DNA from: Maritimibacter alkaliphilus HTCC2654
GTDB lineage: Bacteria; Pseudomonadota; Alphaproteobacteria; Rhodobacterales; Rhodobacteraceae
Assembly (NCBI RefSeq): GCF_000152805.1
Contig: NZ_CH902578.1
Coordinates: 3,921,319-3,985,318 of the forward strand
Reading direction: 5' to 3'
Length of the DNA stretch: 64,000 bases
Shown here: positions 34,827 to 44,611 of the stretch, in pieces
Layout of the letters: the number at the start of each line of letters is the position of its first letter
Position numbering within the stretch: position 1 is the stretch's first letter
The notes under the pieces: model-generated
What the model saw: the letters and a program-made list of their open reading frames with translations, nothing else
Databases searched by the model: none
Told to the model about the DNA's origin: nothing
Made by a program: the position numbers and the translations under genes

Positions 34827-35681
34827 ATGCGAGCAGTATTTGGACTGGTTCTGATCGTGGGCGTGGGGCTTGCGGGCTTCGCCGTCTACATGGCACGCGA
34901 CTATATCGGGAACTATCAGGCCGCGCTCGAACAGGAACGTGCGGCCCGTGCCCAGATGGTCCAGACCGCCGAAATCTACGTGGTCAAGGAATCCGTGGCC
35001 TATGGCGACCGGATCACCGACGAGAACATCCGCCTGACGCGCTTCCCGGTCGATGCGATCCCGGAAGGGGCGTTCAAGACGGAAGAGGAGCTCTTCCCAC
35101 AGGGCGAGAAACGCTATCGCACCGTGCTGCGCGCGATGGAAAAGGACGAGGCCCTGCTGGCGGTCAAGGTGACCGAGGCCGGGGCCGACGCCGGGGTGGC
35201 CGCGCGCCTTGCCTCTGGCATGCGGGCCTTCGCGATCCGGGTCGATGTCGCCTCGGGCGTGTCGGGCTTTCTGCGCCCCGGTGACAAGGTCGACATCTAC
35301 TGGACCGGGCGCGGCTCTTCGGACAGCGTCACGAGCCAGGAGGTCACCAAGCTGATCCAGACCAACATCCGGATCATCGCGATCGACCAGATGGCCGACA
35401 CCGACCGCACCGCGCCCACCGTGGCGCGCACCGTCACGATCGAGGCGACACCGGAACAGGTGGCCGCCCTCGCCCAGGCGCAGGCCACGGGCCGCATGGC
35501 CCTGTCGCTGGTCGGCGCACAGGACGATACCGTGGCCGAGGCGGTCGAGATCGACCAGAACACGCTTCTGGGCATCGAAACCGCCGAGGTCGAGGCGCCG
35601 GTGCGCGAAAAGGTCTGCACCATCCGCACCCGCAAGGGCGCCGAGACGGTGGAAGTGCCGGTGCCCTGCCCGACCAACTGA
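34827..35681 (+). CDS. cpaB: Flp pilus assembly protein CpaB (RcpC)
   Basis: A 284-residue periplasmic Tad component with one N-terminal membrane anchor (LVLIVGVGLAGFAVYMAR, about 5-25) and an SAF-like domain (about 52-120; YVVKESVAYGDRITDENIRL). The RcpC domain follows (about 130-240; SGVSGFLRPGDKVDIYWTG). CpaB helps position and gate the secretin. Ribosome site is weak (GGGAAAGG about 9 bp upstream). Length matches the family. The 257-bp gap that follows holds no convincing gene. Confidence 0.92.
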   Translation: MRAVFGLVLIVGVGLAGFAVYMARDYIGNYQAALEQERAARAQMVQTAEIYVVKESVAYGDRITDENIRLTRFPVDAIPEGAFKTEEELFPQGEKRYRTVLRAMEKDEALLAVKVTEAGADAGVAARLASGMRAFAIRVDVASGVSGFLRPGDKVDIYWTGRGSSDSVTSQEVTKLIQTNIRIIAIDQMADTDRTAPTVARTVTIEATPEQVAALAQAQATGRMALSLVGAQDDTVAEAVEIDQNTLLGIETAEVEAPVREKVCTIRTRKGAETVEVPVPCPTN

Positions 35682-35939
35682 TCGGCCCCACGGCGCACGG
35701 CAGTCGGGCGATCCGCCATGTTGCGGGCCGCCCACAGCAAGGACAGGCGCCAACCCCTTGATTCTTGCAATAAACTGAAAACTGTCGCATGGTGGCGGCA
35801 ATATGGGCCGAAAGAGCCGGAGAAACCGGACACGTGCCCGATACAGGCGGACCCGAAAATTGGGCCAATACAAAGACAACCGGCGCCCGCTTGCGACCGG
35901 GGAAGAGCAGCAGAGACGTGATCGGAGAGGCAGGATCAC

Positions 35940-37364
35940 ATGGGACTTGATAGATATGTGAAGGCCGCCCTCACGGGTCTGGCGCTGTCATGGATCACCG
36001 TGCCGCTTCCCGGCATGGCCCAGACGTTGCGCGTGATGGACGGGGGTGTGGCCGAAACGCTGAACGTCCCCATGAACCGCGCCGTGGTCGTCGAAAGCGA
36101 CCAACCCTTCGCCGAAATTTCGATCGCGAACCCGGGGATCGCCGACATCTCGACCCTGTCGGATCGCACGATCTATGTGCTGGGCAAGTCGCAGGGGCGC
36201 ACCACGCTGACCCTGCTCGCCCCCGACGGCACGCTCATTTCCAACGTCGAAGTGCAGGTCACGCCCGACCTTTCCGAATTCAAGGAGCGTCTGCGCCAGA
36301 TCCTGCCGGGCGAACCCATCGAAGTGCGCACCGCCAACGACGGGATCGTCCTGTCGGGCACCGTGACCTCGATCGCCGCGCTCGACCGCGCGCTCGATCT
36401 GGCCGAACGCTACGCGCCCGACAAGGTGTCGAACCTTCTGTCGGTCGGCGGCACCCAGCAGGTCATGCTCAAGGTGCGCTTCGCCGAGATGCAGCGCTCC
36501 GTCACCAAATCGCTGTCCTCGTCGCTGGGCTTCGGCACCAACATCAACGGCCTTGGCGGCTCGATCGGCACCGGGGCCCTGGGCAACCAGGCCAATCTGG
36601 ACGCCGCTTCGGCGGGAGACCTGATCTCGACCGGGAATGACCGCACGGGCGCGTTCACCTTCGGGTTCAACGCGGGCGCCCTGCAATTCGCGGTGATGCT
36701 CGAAGCCCTTGAAAACAAAGGCATGGTCCGCACGCTGGCCGAACCGAACCTCACCGCCCTGTCCGGGCAGGAGGCGAGTTTTCTCGCCGGTGGCGAATAC
36801 CCGATCCCGTCGGTTCAGGAAAACGGCGCGGTGGTCATCGACTACAAACCGTTCGGTGTCGAGCTGACTTTCACCCCGCGTGTGGTGGATCAGGACATCA
36901 TCAACCTTCAGATGACAGCCTCGGTCTCGGGCCTCGACAACTCGGTCACCTACGGCGACGGCGCGATCAGCGTGAACGCCTTCAAGCGGCGCGAAACCTC
37001 AACCACGGTCGAGATGCGCGACGGCCAGAGCTTCGCTATCGCGGGCCTGTTGCAGGACGATTTCCGCGACCTGAACGGTCAGGTGCCGTGGCTTGGCGAC
37101 GTGCCGATCCTCGGCGCCCTCTTCCGCTCGGCCGATTACGAACGCAGCCAGTCGGAGCTGGTCATCATCGTGACCCCGCACCTCGTGACCCCGACCCGGG
37201 GCGAGGCGCTGGCCCTGCCCACCGACCGTGTCAGACCCCCGTCCGAGGCCGACCTGTTCCTGCGTGGCAATACCGCCGCCCCCAACCGCCCGACGACGGG
37301 CGCGGCGGGCGAAGTGGCGCGGCAGGATTTCACCGGCTCCTACGGCTACGTGATGGAGGATTGA
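35940..37364 (+). CDS. cpaC: Tad secretin CpaC/RcpA
   Basis: A 474-residue outer-membrane secretin. Signal peptide at 1-28 (PLPGMAQ), N-terminal pilus-N domain with VVVESDQPFAEISIANPGIAD, a BON-like domain (about 105-180) and the secretin core (about 230-430) with VRTLAEPNLTALSGQEASFLAGGEYPIP and VPWLGDVPILGALFRS, the most conserved secretin signatures. It forms the channel through which the Flp pilus leaves the cell. Ribosome site AGGCAGG is close to the ATG. The OmpA lipoprotein gene starts two bases after the stop. Confidence 0.94.
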   Translation: MGLDRYVKAALTGLALSWITVPLPGMAQTLRVMDGGVAETLNVPMNRAVVVESDQPFAEISIANPGIADISTLSDRTIYVLGKSQGRTTLTLLAPDGTLISNVEVQVTPDLSEFKERLRQILPGEPIEVRTANDGIVLSGTVTSIAALDRALDLAERYAPDKVSNLLSVGGTQQVMLKVRFAEMQRSVTKSLSSSLGFGTNINGLGGSIGTGALGNQANLDAASAGDLISTGNDRTGAFTFGFNAGALQFAVMLEALENKGMVRTLAEPNLTALSGQEASFLAGGEYPIPSVQENGAVVIDYKPFGVELTFTPRVVDQDIINLQMTASVSGLDNSVTYGDGAISVNAFKRRETSTTVEMRDGQSFAIAGLLQDDFRDLNGQVPWLGDVPILGALFRSADYERSQSELVIIVTPHLVTPTRGEALALPTDRVRPPSEADLFLRGNTAAPNRPTTGAAGEVARQDFTGSYGYVMED

Positions 37365-37366
37365 GC

Positions 37367-38035
37367 ATGGCTATCCGCACAGGTGCAAAGATCGTCGCGA
37401 CGACATCGGCCCTCGCCCTCATGGCGGGCTGCGCCACGGACAAGACCTATCTGGGCGAAGCCGGAGCGATCCCCGCCCGCGCCGAATTCGGCAGCGCGAC
37501 CGAGAACAACTACCTGATCCAGACCGGACAGAAGAGCTACGTCGTCGATCTGGCCGAACGGTTCAACCGCGAGGTGCCCGATACGGTCAACTTCGAGTTC
37601 AACTCGGCCGTGCTCGACGGTCAGGCGCGCCAGATCCTCGCCCGGCAAGCGAGCTTCATCAGACAGTTCCCCGAAGTGCACTTCCGGGTCTACGGGCATA
37701 CCGACAAGGTCGGCTCCAACGCCTACAACCGCCAGCTCGGTCTGCGCCGGGCCCAAGCGGTCGTGAATTACTTCGCGAGCCAGGGCATCAGCCGGTCGCG
37801 GGTCGAGGCGGTCGTCACCTATGGCGAAACGCAGCCTCTGGTCGCGACCGAGAACCGCGAGCGCCGCAACCGGCGCACGGTGACCGAGGTGTCGGGCTTC
37901 GTGCAGGACAACCCCCTGATCCTGAACGGCAAATACGCGGAAGTGGTGTTCCGCGAGTATGTCGAGTCGGCGACCGAGCTGCCGCCGGAGCGTGGCGGGC
38001 TGGGCGAACTCAACGCCGCGGCCAGCGGCGGCTGA
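37367..38035 (+). CDS. OmpA-domain lipoprotein of the Tad locus
   Basis: A 222-residue lipoprotein: signal with lipobox LMAGC (Cys at about 22), then an OmpA C-terminal domain (about 70-180) with NFEFNSAVLDGQARQILAR, VYGHTDKVGSNAYNRQLGLR and RRNRRTVTEV, the peptidoglycan-binding residues Asp and Arg included. It takes the place where other Tad loci carry cpaD and probably anchors or pilots the secretin. A terminator follows. Confidence 0.9.
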   Translation: MAIRTGAKIVATTSALALMAGCATDKTYLGEAGAIPARAEFGSATENNYLIQTGQKSYVVDLAERFNREVPDTVNFEFNSAVLDGQARQILARQASFIRQFPEVHFRVYGHTDKVGSNAYNRQLGLRRAQAVVNYFASQGISRSRVEAVVTYGETQPLVATENRERRNRRTVTEVSGFVQDNPLILNGKYAEVVFREYVESATELPPERGGLGELNAAASGG

Positions 38036-38073
38036 ACGCGGCCTAAAAAAGGCAATCCAACCAAGCTGTTACA

Positions 38074-38094
38074 GGGCCGGATACGTTCCGGCCC
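38074..38094 (+). terminator. Rho-independent terminator after the OmpA lipoprotein
   Basis: GGGCCGGA pairs with TCCGGCCC (8-bp stem, 5-base loop), followed by TTATTGTTT. It splits the Tad locus, so cpaE onward needs its own promoter in the 286-bp gap that follows. Confidence 0.75.
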
Positions 38095-38321
38095 TTATTG
38101 TTTCGCCGTTACCGCCTGCGAAACAGCCGCCGCATCTGCCGCGGCATCGTCTCAAAACACCGCATAATTTCGCGAGTTCCGACAAAATCTCGCCCAACTT
38201 GGAAGTGAAATTCAGAACTTGCGAGTAGTCCGCACGACCGAGTCGTGTGGCGGTCGCCCGGGGTCGCGCGGATGAACCGCGCACCTGTTGCGAGGGCGGC
38301 CGGATCGGAAAGGAACGAGGC

Positions 38322-39602
38322 ATGAGTGGGAGCGCAGCAGTGCTAGATCAGGAGCCGGCACCGATCGTCGCCTGCACGATCTCGCGCGATGTGCAGGCGT
38401 TCGATCTTCTCATCGAGGACATGGAAACCGAACTGGGCGAAGCCTGGGGCGACCTGTCGATCTCGGATGCGCTGGCCTTCTTCGAACAGCCCGACAGCGA
38501 CAGCCTTGAATTCATCGCCATCGCGATGGACGACGAGGACGAGGCGAACCTCGCCCAGATCGCCGAGGTGATCCGTCAGGCCGCCGCCCGCAACATCAAA
38601 GCCATCGTCGTGGCCGAAGAGGTCAGCCCGATCGCGCTGCACCAGCTTCTCAAGGTCGGGGCCGAGGAATTCATTCCCTACCCCTTGCCCGACGGCGCGC
38701 TCAAGGATGCGATCGAGCGTCTGCGCGCACCGGACCCTGCGCCTGTCCTTCAGGCGGCCGCCCCGAACACCCCGCAACCGTCCGGCACCAATCGCGAAGG
38801 CGTGCTGATCGCGGTGCACGGCATGGCCGGGGGCACCGGCGCCACGACCGTCGCCGTCAACCTCGCCTGGGAACTGGCGACCATCGCCAAGGCCGACAGC
38901 CCGCGCGTCTGCCTGATCGACCTCGACCTGCAATTCGGCAGCGTGTCGACCTATCTCGACCTGCCCCGGCGCGAGGTGATCTACGAATTTCTGTCGGACA
39001 TGGAAACCGCCGACGACGAAAGCTTCATGGCCGCGCTGCTGACATTCAACGAACATCTGCACGTCTTCACCGCGCCCGCCGAAATGCTGCCGCTGGACCT
39101 GATCTCGTCCTCGGACGTGCAGGCGCTGATCGACAAGGCCCGGTCGAATTTCGACTACGTGATCGTCGACATGCCGACCGCCGTCGTCCAATGGACCGAA
39201 ACCGTGTTGCAGGCCGCGCATATCTACTTCGCGACCGTCGAACTCGACATGCGCTCGGCCCAGAACACGCTGCGGATGATCCGGGCGCTCAAATCCGAGG
39301 ATCTGCCGGTCGACAAGCTGCGCTATATCCTGAACCGCGCCCCCAAATTCACGGACTTGAACGGTAAAAGCCGGGTCAAGCGCATGGCCGAAAGCCTCGA
39401 CATCCAGATCGATCTGCTGATGCCCGACGGCGGCAAGCCCATCGTTCAGGCGGGCGATCACGGCGTGCCGCTGGCCGAAGCCGCGCTCAAGAACCCGTTG
39501 CGCAAGGAAATCCAGAAACTCGCAGAGCAGCTTCATGCCCTGAGCCAGGAGGAAGAAGAAGCCTCCGGCAAGAAGGGCAAGAAGAAGCGGGCCAGGAAAT
39601 AG
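38322..39602 (+). CDS. cpaE: Tad pilus localisation ATPase CpaE/TadZ
   Basis: A 426-residue ParA/MinD-superfamily protein. An N-terminal receiver-like domain (about 15-135) is followed by the P-loop domain with deviant Walker A HGMAGGTGATTVAVNLA (about 170), DLDLQFGSVSTYLD and VIVDMPTAV. The basic Lys/Arg tail (KKGKKKRARK) is notable. The protein positions the Tad machine, usually at a pole. Start at 38322 is chosen for the AAAGGAACG ribosome site. It precedes cpaF by ten bases. Confidence 0.93.
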   Translation: MSGSAAVLDQEPAPIVACTISRDVQAFDLLIEDMETELGEAWGDLSISDALAFFEQPDSDSLEFIAIAMDDEDEANLAQIAEVIRQAAARNIKAIVVAEEVSPIALHQLLKVGAEEFIPYPLPDGALKDAIERLRAPDPAPVLQAAAPNTPQPSGTNREGVLIAVHGMAGGTGATTVAVNLAWELATIAKADSPRVCLIDLDLQFGSVSTYLDLPRREVIYEFLSDMETADDESFMAALLTFNEHLHVFTAPAEMLPLDLISSSDVQALIDKARSNFDYVIVDMPTAVVQWTETVLQAAHIYFATVELDMRSAQNTLRMIRALKSEDLPVDKLRYILNRAPKFTDLNGKSRVKRMAESLDIQIDLLMPDGGKPIVQAGDHGVPLAEAALKNPLRKEIQKLAEQLHALSQEEEEASGKKGKKKRARK

Positions 39603-39612
39603 GAGCCGTTAG

Positions 39613-41097
39613 GTGTTTTCGAAATACAAAAAGCCCGGTGGTCCCCAGAAACCGACAAGCGGCGGCGCGCCCAAGCTGGAAACGGTCGAGGGCGGCCAGC
39701 CCGCTGCCCCGGCGCCCGCGCCCAAACCCGTTGCCAGCGCGCCCAAACCCGCGCCCAAGCCCGTCGCGGACGCCAAGCCCAAAGTGGCCGCGATGCCCAC
39801 GCCGCAGGACAAGGAGCGCAAGCGGCGCGAACGGCTCATGGAAATCAAGGTCGAGCTGCACAAGCAGTTGCTCGACAACCTGAACCTGTCCGCGCTGGAG
39901 ACCGCGCCGGAAAAGGAATTGCGCGCCGAGATTCAATCGATCGCGTCCGAAGTGCTGTCCGAGATGAACGTGGTTCTGAACCGCGAAGAACGCCAGACCC
40001 TGAACGCCGAGCTTTACGACGAGGTGACCGGGCTCGGCCCGCTCGAACCGCTGCTGAAAGACGACACCATCAACGATATTCTGGTGAACGGTCCCAAGCA
40101 GATCTTCGTGGAACGCGCGGGCAAACTGAGCCTGACGGACGTGACCTTCAAGGACGAGCGCCACTTGTTGCGCATCATCGACAAGATCGTGTCGGCCGTG
40201 GGTCGGCGTGTCGATGAATCGAACCCGTCGGTGGACGCCCGTCTTGCCGATGGCTCGCGTTTCAACGCGATGGTGCCGCCGATTGCCGTGGATGGTTCGC
40301 TCGTGTCCATTCGTAAATTCAAGAAAGACAAGCTGGCCATCGACGATCTGGTGCAGTTCGGCGCCTTTTCCGAGGAAATGGCCGCCTATCTGCAAGCCGC
40401 CGTCGCCTGCCGCCTGAACGTGATCGTGTCCGGCGGGACGGGTTCCGGTAAGACGACGACGCTCAACGCCCTGTCGTCCTTCATCGACGACAGCGAACGC
40501 ATCCTGACCATCGAGGATACGGCGGAACTTCAGCTGCAACAGACCCACGTGGGCAGGATGGAAAGCCGCCCGGCGAACGTCGAGGGCAAGGGCGCCGTCA
40601 GCCAGCGCGACTGTCTGAAGAACGCCCTTCGTATGCGTCCCGACCGCATCATCGTGGGTGAGACGCGCGGCGAGGAAGTCATCGACATGCTTCAGGCCAT
40701 GAACACCGGCCACGACGGCTCCATGACCACGATCCACGCCAACTCGGCGCGCGATGCCGTGTCGCGTCTGGAAAACATGGTCGCGATGGCCGGGATCGAG
40801 ATGCCGATCAAGGCGATCCGCTCGCAGATCTCGTCGGCCGTGAACCTCATGGTGCAGGCCAGCCGCCTTCAGGACGGGTCGCGCCGCATGGTGTCGATCA
40901 CCGAGATCACCGGCATGGAAGGCGACGTCATCTCGATGCAGGAGGTGTTCCGCTACGAGCGCCTCGGCCTGACGCCCGAAGGCAAGATCATCGGCCGCTT
41001 CAACGCGACCGGCGTGCGCTCGCACTACTCCGAGCGTTTCCGCCAGTGGGGCTACAACCTGCCCGCCTCCATCTTCGAACCCATCGCCGCGGAGTAA
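39613..41097 (+). CDS. cpaF: Tad secretion ATPase CpaF/TadA
   Basis: A 494-residue secretion ATPase that powers Flp pilus extension and possibly retraction. A Pro/Ala/Lys-rich N-terminus (about 1-70) precedes the N-domain and ATPase core with [18 protein letters not shown], Walker [16 protein letters not shown] (about 275), the Asp box, and [19 protein letters not shown] (His box). Start is GTG at 39613. Followed by tadB after five bases. Confidence 0.96.
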   Translation: MFSKYKKPGGPQKPTSGGAPKLETVEGGQPAAPAPAPKPVASAPKPAPKPVADAKPKVAAMPTPQDKERKRRERLMEIKVELHKQLLDNLNLSALETAPEKELRAEIQSIASEVLSEMNVVLNREERQTLNAELYDEVTGLGPLEPLLKDDTINDILVNGPKQIFVERAGKLSLTDVTFKDERHLLRIIDKIVSAVGRRVDESNPSVDARLADGSRFNAMVPPIAVDGSLVSIRKFKKDKLAIDDLVQFGAFSEEMAAYLQAAVACRLNVIVSGGTGSGKTTTLNALSSFIDDSERILTIEDTAELQLQQTHVGRMESRPANVEGKGAVSQRDCLKNALRMRPDRIIVGETRGEEVIDMLQAMNTGHDGSMTTIHANSARDAVSRLENMVAMAGIEMPIKAIRSQISSAVNLMVQASRLQDGSRRMVSITEITGMEGDVISMQEVFRYERLGLTPEGKIIGRFNATGVRSHYSERFRQWGYNLPASIFEPIAAE

Positions 41098-41102
41098 CCC
41101 GG

Positions 41103-42071
41103 ATGCCGTTCTCGACAGACATCATCATCTACGGCGTCATCTTCATCGCCGTGCTCCTGCTGGTCGAGGGCATCTACCTGACCGTCTTCGGCAAGTCGAT
41201 TTCCCTGAACAGCCGGGTGAACCGCCGCCTCGACATGCTCGAAAAAGGCGCGGGCCGCGAACAGGTGCTGGAGCAGCTTCGCAAGGAGATGCACCAGCAC
41301 ATGAACGCGAAGGGCATGCCGCTCTACTCGCTGCTGGCCGAAAAGGCGCAGAAGGCCAACATCGCCTTCACGCCCAAGCAGATCATGATGCTGATGGCCG
41401 GGTTGTCCGTCGTCGCCTATCTGGGCCTCACGATGGGGACCGGCGCGGGCACCGGCGTGCGCATCCTGTTGTCCATCGCGATGGGTGTCGGCGGTGTTTA
41501 TGTCTGGATCAACGGCAAGGCCAAGAAACGCATGGCGATGTTCGAGGAACAGTTGCCGGACGCCGTGGAACTCATGGTGCGCTCGCTGCGCGTCGGCCAC
41601 CCGTTCTCATCCGCGATCCAGATCGTCGCGAAAGAGGTGCCCGATCCCCTCGGCTCGGAAATCGGGATCATCGCGGATGAAAGCGCCTATGGCCGCGACA
41701 TCGGCGACAGCCTCAAGGCGATGGCGGAGCGCATGGACATGCAGGATCTGCGCTTCCTCGCGGTCGCGGTGACGATCCAACAGACCTCGGGCGGCAACCT
41801 TGCCGAGATCCTCGACGGTCTGGCCAAGGTCATCCGCTCGCGCTTCAAGCTGTTCCGCCGGGTCAAGGCGATCACCGCCGAAGCGAAATGGTCCGGCACC
41901 TTCCTGTCGGGCTTCCCGATCCTCGCCATCGTCATGATTAACGTAATCCAGCCCAACTATTACGACGACGTGAAGGAAACCGGGTTCTTCATTCCCGCCG
42001 CGCTCGTCTGTCTCGGCTTCCTTATCGCGAACTACTTCGTGATGAAGGCGCTGACGAACATCAAGGTGTGA
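41103..42071 (+). CDS. tadB: Tad inner-membrane platform protein TadB
   Basis: A 322-residue T2SSF-family membrane protein with an N-terminal helix, a central helix pair (about 95-140) and C-terminal helices (about 265-320). The GspF domain lies at about 155-280 with EEQLPDAVELMVRSLRVGHP and LAEILDGLAKVIRSRFKL. It pairs with TadC as the platform for CpaF. Ribosome site overlaps the cpaF stop. Confidence 0.94.
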   Translation: MPFSTDIIIYGVIFIAVLLLVEGIYLTVFGKSISLNSRVNRRLDMLEKGAGREQVLEQLRKEMHQHMNAKGMPLYSLLAEKAQKANIAFTPKQIMMLMAGLSVVAYLGLTMGTGAGTGVRILLSIAMGVGGVYVWINGKAKKRMAMFEEQLPDAVELMVRSLRVGHPFSSAIQIVAKEVPDPLGSEIGIIADESAYGRDIGDSLKAMAERMDMQDLRFLAVAVTIQQTSGGNLAEILDGLAKVIRSRFKLFRRVKAITAEAKWSGTFLSGFPILAIVMINVIQPNYYDDVKETGFFIPAALVCLGFLIANYFVMKALTNIKV

Positions 42072-42081
42072 GACCAGAGAG

Positions 42082-43056
42082 ATGATCGACCAACTCACCG
42101 CGATCCTGACCGACAAGTTCGGCCCCTTCGGCCCCCTGATGGCGCTTGGCGGATTGGGCGTTCTGCTGATCGTCGGCGCCCTGCCCCTGCTGTTCAAGCG
42201 CGAGGAAGACCCGCTGAACAAGCTCAAGAAAAGCCAGAAGGAACTGGAAGAAGAGCATATGGCGCTGCGCCGCACCGAAAGCGGCGGGATGGGCGACAAG
42301 CTGGAGAAATACAAAAGTTTCCTCGAACCCGAGGACAGCGAGGAATATTCCGCGATCCAGCTTCGGCTGCTTCAGGCGGGCTATCCTGGCAAGAACGCGG
42401 TGCGCACCTATCACTTCGCGCAATTCGCGCTGGGTCTCGGCCTGCTGTTCGCCGGTCTTATCTATTCATTCATCACGAACGACGGCGAAACCTCGACGCA
42501 GAAGATGATTATGACCGTGCTCATCCCCGGCGCGGTGGGTTACGTCGCCCCGAAATATTGGGTCACGCGCCGTGTCGACAGCCGCAAGGAAGAGATCACG
42601 AACGGCTTCCCCGACGCGCTCGACATGATGCTGGTCTGCGTCGAGGCCGGTCAATCGCTCGACCAGGCAATCATCCGCGTCGCCAAGGAAATCCGCGCGG
42701 GCTATCCGGCGCTGGCCGACGAGTTCGAGATCGTGAGCTGGGAGATCAAGGCGGGCAAGGACCGCATTCAGGTTTTGCGCGACATGGGCGAACGCTGCGG
42801 CGTGGCCGATGTCCAGTCCTTCGTGACCGTGCTGATCCAGTCGACCAGCTTCGGCACCTCCATCGCCGAGGCGCTGCGCGTCTATGCCGGCGAAATGCGT
42901 GACAAGCGCGTGATGCGGGCCGAGGAAAAGGCAAACACCTTGCCGACCAAGATGACCCTTGCCACAATGATGCTGACGGTTCCGCCGCTTCTCATCATCC
43001 TGATCGGCCCCTCCGTCTACGAAGTGTATAAGACGCTGAAGAATATCAGCTTCTAG
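42082..43056 (+). CDS. tadC: Tad inner-membrane platform protein TadC
   Basis: A 324-residue T2SSF-family protein, paralogous to TadB, with GspF domain (about 170-295; GFPDALDMMLVCVEAGQSLD, ALRVYAGEMRDKRVMRAEEK) and terminal membrane helices. It begins ten bases after tadB. A small GC-rich hairpin follows its stop. Completes the TadB/TadC inner-membrane platform. Confidence 0.94.
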   Translation: MIDQLTAILTDKFGPFGPLMALGGLGVLLIVGALPLLFKREEDPLNKLKKSQKELEEEHMALRRTESGGMGDKLEKYKSFLEPEDSEEYSAIQLRLLQAGYPGKNAVRTYHFAQFALGLGLLFAGLIYSFITNDGETSTQKMIMTVLIPGAVGYVAPKYWVTRRVDSRKEEITNGFPDALDMMLVCVEAGQSLDQAIIRVAKEIRAGYPALADEFEIVSWEIKAGKDRIQVLRDMGERCGVADVQSFVTVLIQSTSFGTSIAEALRVYAGEMRDKRVMRAEEKANTLPTKMTLATMMLTVPPLLIILIGPSVYEVYKTLKNISF

Positions 43057-43102
43057 GGCGCGACCGAGCAGCGCGCCTTGCAAAAAACAAGGGACGCGCC
43101 GC

Positions 43103-43681
43103 ATGGCACGGACAGGCACATCCATTATCGCAATGCTGGTGGCGACTTTCGCGCTCGCCGCATGCGAAAATGCAAAGGGCCTCGGCAACAGTGGCGGCAA
43201 CGCCTATGCCCCCGATGCCCGCGTGGCGGGCGAGGACAGCGTCGACGGGCTGATCGTCGGCCACCGGCTGATGGAAGCGGGCGAATACGAACTGGCGCTG
43301 AAAGCCTATCTGCGCGCCGCCGCCGAAGACGGGATCAGCGTCGACACGCTGTCGGCCATGGGCTCGGCGAACCTGTATCTTGGGCGTCTGGGCCAGGCCG
43401 AGCGCCTCTTGCGTCAGGCGGTCGAGGACGACCCGACATTCGCCCCCGCATGGAACAACCTGGGCGTCGTGCTGATGGAAACCGGCAATGTCGGCGAGGC
43501 GGTGCGCGTGTTCAAGATCGCCTTCGGCGCGGACAGTGGCAAATCGGACTCCATACGTGAAAACCTCAACCTCGCGCTATCAAAGCAGGAAAACATTGCG
43601 TATGATGGTGAGGAAGAAAAAGCGGAATTCGCCCTGATGCGTCGTGGGCGCGGAGACTACCTCCTGCTCGGGACGCGATAG
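43103..43681 (+). CDS. tadD: TadD-like TPR lipoprotein 1
   Basis: A 192-residue lipoprotein: signal with lipobox ALAAC (Cys at about 20), then three TPR repeats (about 58-150; LMEAGEYELALKAYLRAAAE, NLYLGRLGQAERLLRQAVED, WNNLGVVLMETGNVGEAVRV). TadD acts as the pilotin that helps the secretin reach the outer membrane. It is followed after 66 bp by a second TPR lipoprotein. Confidence 0.88.
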   Translation: MARTGTSIIAMLVATFALAACENAKGLGNSGGNAYAPDARVAGEDSVDGLIVGHRLMEAGEYELALKAYLRAAAEDGISVDTLSAMGSANLYLGRLGQAERLLRQAVEDDPTFAPAWNNLGVVLMETGNVGEAVRVFKIAFGADSGKSDSIRENLNLALSKQENIAYDGEEEKAEFALMRRGRGDYLLLGTR

Positions 43682-43747
43682 ACGCCGAAAACGGCGCAGC
43701 AGACAATAAGCGGATCCGCCGAGGAGAGCAGGAAAAGGATACAGGCC

Positions 43748-44611
43748 ATGCGCCATCCCTTCGTCGTGTCCGCCGCCCTGATGGGGCTCGTCGCGCTGTC
43801 CGGCTGCGAAAGCCAGATGTCGGATGAAGAAGTCGAACGTGCGGTCGCCGGTGTGAACGTCATCGACGAGTCGAACCTCAACGACATCATGCTGACCGTG
43901 GGCGACCCGGAAGAAGCGGTCGCCTATTTCCGGCGCGCGTCCGCGCAGGCCCCGGAACGCATGGATTTCAAACGCGGTCTCGCCCAATCGCTCGTCAAGG
44001 CGCGCAAGGCGTCCGAGGCGGCGAACGTCTGGTCCGAAGTGGCCAACAGCGCCGAAGGCACGGCGGACGACCGCGTGAACCTCGCCGATGCCTATATCCG
44101 GGCGGGCGACTGGGCCAAGGCCAAGACCGAACTCGACAAGGTGCCGCCGACGCATGAGACCTTCATGCGCTACAAGCTGGAAGCGATGGTGGCCGACAGC
44201 GATCAGGACTGGAAGCGGGCCGACAGTTTCTATGAAACCGCCGTGGGCCTGACCACGCAGCCCGCGGGCACGTTGAACAACTGGGGCTACTCCAAGCTCA
44301 CGCGGGGCGATTTCAGCGGGGCCGAACGGCTGTTCGGCGAGGCGCTGAGTTACGACGCGGGCATGTTCACCGCCAAGAACAACCTCGTCATGGCACGTGG
44401 CGCGCAGGGCAAATACGACCTGCCCGTGGTCGAGATGAGCCAGGTCGAGCGCGCGCAGCTTCTGCACACCCTCGCGCTGGCCGCGATCAAGCAGGGCGAC
44501 GTCGTGATCGGCAAGACGCTGTTGCAGGAAGCCATCGACACCCACCCGCAGCACTTCGAAGAAGCCGTCCGCGCCATGCGGGCGTTGGAATCGAACGTCT
44601 CGAACGGATGA
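43748..44611 (+). CDS. TadD-like TPR lipoprotein 2
   Basis: A 287-residue lipoprotein with lipobox LSGC (Cys at about 20) and several TPR repeats (about 50-260; PEEAVAYFRRASAQAPERMD, AGTLNNWGYSKLTRGDFSGA). It is longer than TadD 1 and only loosely similar. Probably a second accessory to secretin or pilus assembly. Its stop overlaps the prepilin peptidase start by four bases. Confidence 0.85.
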   Translation: MRHPFVVSAALMGLVALSGCESQMSDEEVERAVAGVNVIDESNLNDIMLTVGDPEEAVAYFRRASAQAPERMDFKRGLAQSLVKARKASEAANVWSEVANSAEGTADDRVNLADAYIRAGDWAKAKTELDKVPPTHETFMRYKLEAMVADSDQDWKRADSFYETAVGLTTQPAGTLNNWGYSKLTRGDFSGAERLFGEALSYDAGMFTAKNNLVMARGAQGKYDLPVVEMSQVERAQLLHTLALAAIKQGDVVIGKTLLQEAIDTHPQHFEEAVRAMRALESNVSNG